Source: an uncultured Lacibacter sp. (lineage in GTDB: Bacteria; Bacteroidota; Bacteroidia; Chitinophagales; Chitinophagaceae). Taken from it: DNA of 7,220 nucleotides. Of the stretch, positions 5,638 through 7,220 are shown one piece after another (position 1 is the first letter of the stretch; each line of letters opens with the position of its first letter). The DNA is taken from the NCBI RefSeq assembly GCF_946479605.1, contig NZ_CAMLGT010000196.1:1-7220 (forward strand), written 5' to 3'. The position numbers and the translations under genes were made by a program. Under the pieces are notes generated by a model. That model was not told the DNA's origin, made no database searches, and saw only the letters and a list, made by a program, of their open reading frames with translations.

Positions 5638-6402
5638 TCATATTCGTTTGATCACCCGTAACCGATGCGTCCTCTCTCCTGTTTCACTATGAAGAATACC
5701 GGCACCATCAATATGATCAATACGCACTTTCCCGGCTGCATGAATAATTTCATGATCATTCAGTAACATACCCACATGAATGATCTTTCCTTCTTCATTA
5801 TCAAAATAAACAAGGTCACCGCAACGGGCTTCCTGTAAAAAACCAAGATCTTCGCCAATCATTGCCTGGTGACTGGCATCACGTGGCAACTTCTTTCCAA
5901 AGAAACGCATCAAGCCTTGTACAAAACCGCTGCAGTCAATTCCAAATACAGAACGGCCACCCCATAAATAAGCAGTGTTCAAATAAACAAAAGCTACCTG
6001 TCGTAAACTTTCTTCATCAAACACATAAGCACCTTCCATTACCAGTTTGCTGCTGCTTTTTATCCTGTGGTCGCCCCATATTGTTTCGCCGTTTTGCAAA
6101 CCCGGCACAGCACTTCCAAACGGCACATGCATGGGCACATCGTTTACAAGTATTACTCCACTCCATGTATTTACCAATGCCACCTGGTCCTGCAGAGCAA
6201 TGGATTCATTTACTTCTGCAAGCTGGTTACGCATGCAATAACCTGTATAACCATCATACAAACAAACAAGTTCCACCCAATCGCCATGATTGGCCAGCAA
6301 CTCCACTGCTTCGCCAAATAATAATTGAGAAGTGATCTCTGCTTCCTGTCTCGGCTCTTTACGCACAGGTGCAACGGGAACAATACAAACGGCATTATTC
6401 AT
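5638..6402 (-). CDS. SH3b-NlpC/P60 cysteine peptidase, YkfC-like
   Basis: This 254-residue protein joins N-terminal bacterial SH3 sequence to a C-terminal NlpC/P60 papain-like domain. Residues ~1-65 form one SH3b (APVRKEPRQEAEITSQLLFG, then GDWVELVCLYDGYTGY); ~70-125 could hold a second, diverged one. The catalytic domain (~132-254) has YLWGGRSVFGIDCSGFVQ with nucleophile C157, GDLVYFDNEEGKIIHVGM with H209, and IIHAAGKVRID with H221. This Cys-His-His arrangement is the one known in YkfC-type gamma-D-glutamyl-L-diamino acid endopeptidases, which cut stem peptides with a free N-terminal L-alanine during peptidoglycan recycling. No signal peptide is visible, consistent with cytoplasmic recycling rather than wall remodelling outside. 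The exact bond cut is inferred from the family. The ATG at 6402 gives a complete first SH3b; I found no convincing promoter in the 92-bp divergent gap. Confidence 0.9.
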   Translation of the reverse strand: MNNAVCIVPVAPVRKEPRQEAEITSQLLFGEAVELLANHGDWVELVCLYDGYTGYCMRNQLAEVNESIALQDQVALVNTWSGVILVNDVPMHVPFGSAVPGLQNGETIWGDHRIKSSSKLVMEGAYVFDEESLRQVAFVYLNTAYLWGGRSVFGIDCSGFVQGLMRFFGKKLPRDASHQAMIGEDLGFLQEARCGDLVYFDNEEGKIIHVGMLLNDHEIIHAAGKVRIDHIDGAGILHSETGERTHRLRVIKRI

Positions 6403-6480
6403 TTGCAGAATACATTTAGCATGAATATATGGAATTTTATGTGCTGATGCATCTCTTCAATAGAAATAACTAACTTGACC

Positions 6481-6498
6481 TCACAAACCTGTTTGTGA
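6481..6498. promoter_or_regulatory. Perfect palindrome across the sigma-factor start codon
   Basis: TCACAAAC (6481-6488), CT, GTTTGTGA (6491-6498) is a perfect 8+8 inverted repeat whose right arm contains the GTG start (6495-6497). As RNA it could form a stem of about 7 bp hiding the start codon; as DNA it could be an operator for a dimeric repressor next to the promoter. Upstream, TAACTTGA (6471-6478) vaguely resembles a -7 element. Function is inferred only. Confidence 0.4.
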
Positions 6499-7064
6499 AT
6501 ACAACCTACTCCACCATACCCGATCAGGATTTACTCAAACGCTTTTATCATGATGGCGATAATAAATGGCTGGGCGTGCTGCTGCAACGGTACACAATGT
6601 TGCTGTTTGGTGTTTGCATGAAGTATCTGAAAAACGAAGAGGAAGCAAAGGATGCCGTGCAACAGGTATTTGAAAAAGCAATTAAAGAACTGGGCAAGTA
6701 TAAAGTAGATTATTTTAAAAGCTGGATCTACATGGTGGCAAAAAATCATTGCCTTATGCAACTGCGGGATAAAGGCAAGTTGCCGAAAGAACTGAACGAA
6801 CAGACAATGGCTACGCCTGTGGAAGATACCGACCATACTGATCTTTGGCAAAAAGATGAGTTACTGGAACGCATGAACGAAGCCATCACAAAACTGACAC
6901 CGGAACAACGCACATGTATTGAATTATTTTACCTGCAAAAGAAAAGCTATACCGAAATTGGAGACACAACCGGCTATACGCTGATGCAGGTAAAAAGTTA
7001 TATTCAAAACGGAAAACGTAACTTGAAAATGATTTTGCAGAAACAACAATACCATGAGCGATAA
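6495..7064 (+). CDS. ECF-type sigma-70 family RNA polymerase sigma factor
   Basis: This 189-residue protein has the two-domain layout of extracytoplasmic-function sigma factors, which direct RNA polymerase to a small set of promoters in response to a signal. Region 2 spans ~26-95: LLQRYTMLLFGVCMKYL, then NEEEAKDAVQQVFEKA (core-binding, 48-63) and YFKSWIYMVAKNHCLMQLR (-10 recognition, 73-91). An acidic linker follows (~100-122). Region 4 spans ~127-180: ITKLTPEQRTCIELFYLQ and the helix-turn-helix SYTEIGDTTGYTLMQVKSYI with NGKRNLK (-35 recognition). The GTG at 6495 is the only sensible start: an in-frame TAA lies at 6471, and the next methionine (M35) would cut into region 2. The last 11 bases overlap the next gene, indicating translational coupling. 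The target genes cannot be read from this window. Confidence 0.93.
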   Translation: MNTTYSTIPDQDLLKRFYHDGDNKWLGVLLQRYTMLLFGVCMKYLKNEEEAKDAVQQVFEKAIKELGKYKVDYFKSWIYMVAKNHCLMQLRDKGKLPKELNEQTMATPVEDTDHTDLWQKDELLERMNEAITKLTPEQRTCIELFYLQKKSYTEIGDTTGYTLMQVKSYIQNGKRNLKMILQKQQYHER

Positions 7065-7220
7065 CCTGCTCGACATATTGAATAAGCGTGACGATTTCAC
7101 TGAACAGGAGTTATTGAACTACCTGCAGGGAAATCTTTCGCCCGAAGAGCGCCGTGCTGTAGAAGAGAAACTTGCCGACAATGAAATGATGAGTGATGCA
7201 GAAGAAGGTTTACGTATGGC
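7054..7220 (+). CDS. Downstream partner of the ECF sigma factor, probable anti-sigma-like protein, 3' end outside window
   Basis: An ATG at 7054 inside the sigma gene opens a frame that overlaps it by 11 bases and stays open for 55 complete codons to the window edge. The visible sequence is charged and mostly acidic (MSDNLLDILNKRDDFTEQEL, then LLNYLQGNLSPEERRAVEEK, then LADNEMMSDAEEGL). The ELxxYLxGxLSPEExxxVE pattern followed by ADNExMxDAxEGL is, from memory, the conserved N-terminal region of proteins encoded right after ECF sigma factors in many Chitinophagaceae, which usually continue into one transmembrane helix and a periplasmic domain. No zinc-binding HxxxCxxC motif is visible, so it is not a ZAS-type anti-sigma factor in this part. 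The anti-sigma role is inferred from position and overlap. Confidence 0.75.
   Translation, partial: MSDNLLDILNKRDDFTEQELLNYLQGNLSPEERRAVEEKLADNEMMSDAEEGLRM

Noticed and set aside
5862..6335. 157-residue open frame on the plus strand inside the NlpC/P60 gene
   Set aside because: Antisense shadow rich in His, Cys and Pro with no family features; the minus-strand gene has intact catalytic motifs.
6403..6494. Search for a minus-strand promoter of the NlpC/P60 gene
   Set aside because: TATATTCA and TAAATGTA are poor -7 matches and no TTG lies at the right distance, so no promoter is reported.

Overview
The window looks like ordinary chromosomal sequence from a Bacteroidota bacterium, most likely Chitinophagaceae or a close relative. 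The evidence is the AT-leaning composition, the lack of Shine-Dalgarno sequences, several promoter matches to the Bacteroidota consensus (TTG, about 20 nt, TAnnTTTG), and protein families typical of that group: an FKBP/SlyD-like isomerase, a DUF1343/NamZ protein, and an ECF sigma factor overlapping a small acidic partner gene. I see no mobile elements, CRISPR arrays, tRNA or rRNA genes. Family assignments come from reading motifs in the translations; no database search was run.

Layout. Positions 1-300 hold the 3' end of a small membrane protein gene (+), converging on pepT, peptidase T (-, 330-1577). Divergent from pepT is a CPBP-family intramembrane protease (+, 1638-2483), followed by an uncharacterised four-helix membrane protein (+, 2551-3096). 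A bidirectional terminator hairpin (3132-3168) separates it from an FKBP-type peptidyl-prolyl isomerase (-, 3198-3650). The next divergent intergenic region (3651-3750) carries a strong minus-strand promoter with a palindrome in its spacer. It leads on the plus strand to an exported NamZ/DUF1343 exo-muramidase-like protein (3751-5019) and inorganic pyrophosphatase (5050-5598), probably one transcript. A second bidirectional terminator (5601-5635) separates these from an SH3b-NlpC/P60 peptidase (-, 5638-6402). After a 92-bp divergent gap come an ECF sigma factor starting at GTG (+, 6495-7064) and an overlapping downstream gene (+, from 7054) that runs off the window.

How the genes may work together. 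Three products act on or downstream of cell-wall peptides and sugars: the secreted NamZ-like hydrolase (release of MurNAc from glycan ends), the NlpC/P60 peptidase (YkfC-like, cleaving wall-peptide stems, apparently cytoplasmic), and PepT (tripeptide aminopeptidase). A peptidoglycan-recycling theme is plausible, but these genes are not one operon, so it remains an inference. Pyrophosphatase and FKBP are housekeeping. The sigma factor and its overlapping partner form a separate regulatory unit.

I did not find a clear new biological system. The items most worth following are the perfect 18-bp palindrome covering the sigma-factor GTG start, the palindrome inside the FKBP promoter, and the uncharacterised membrane protein at 2551-3096. 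No stretch longer than about 100 bp lacks a gene.
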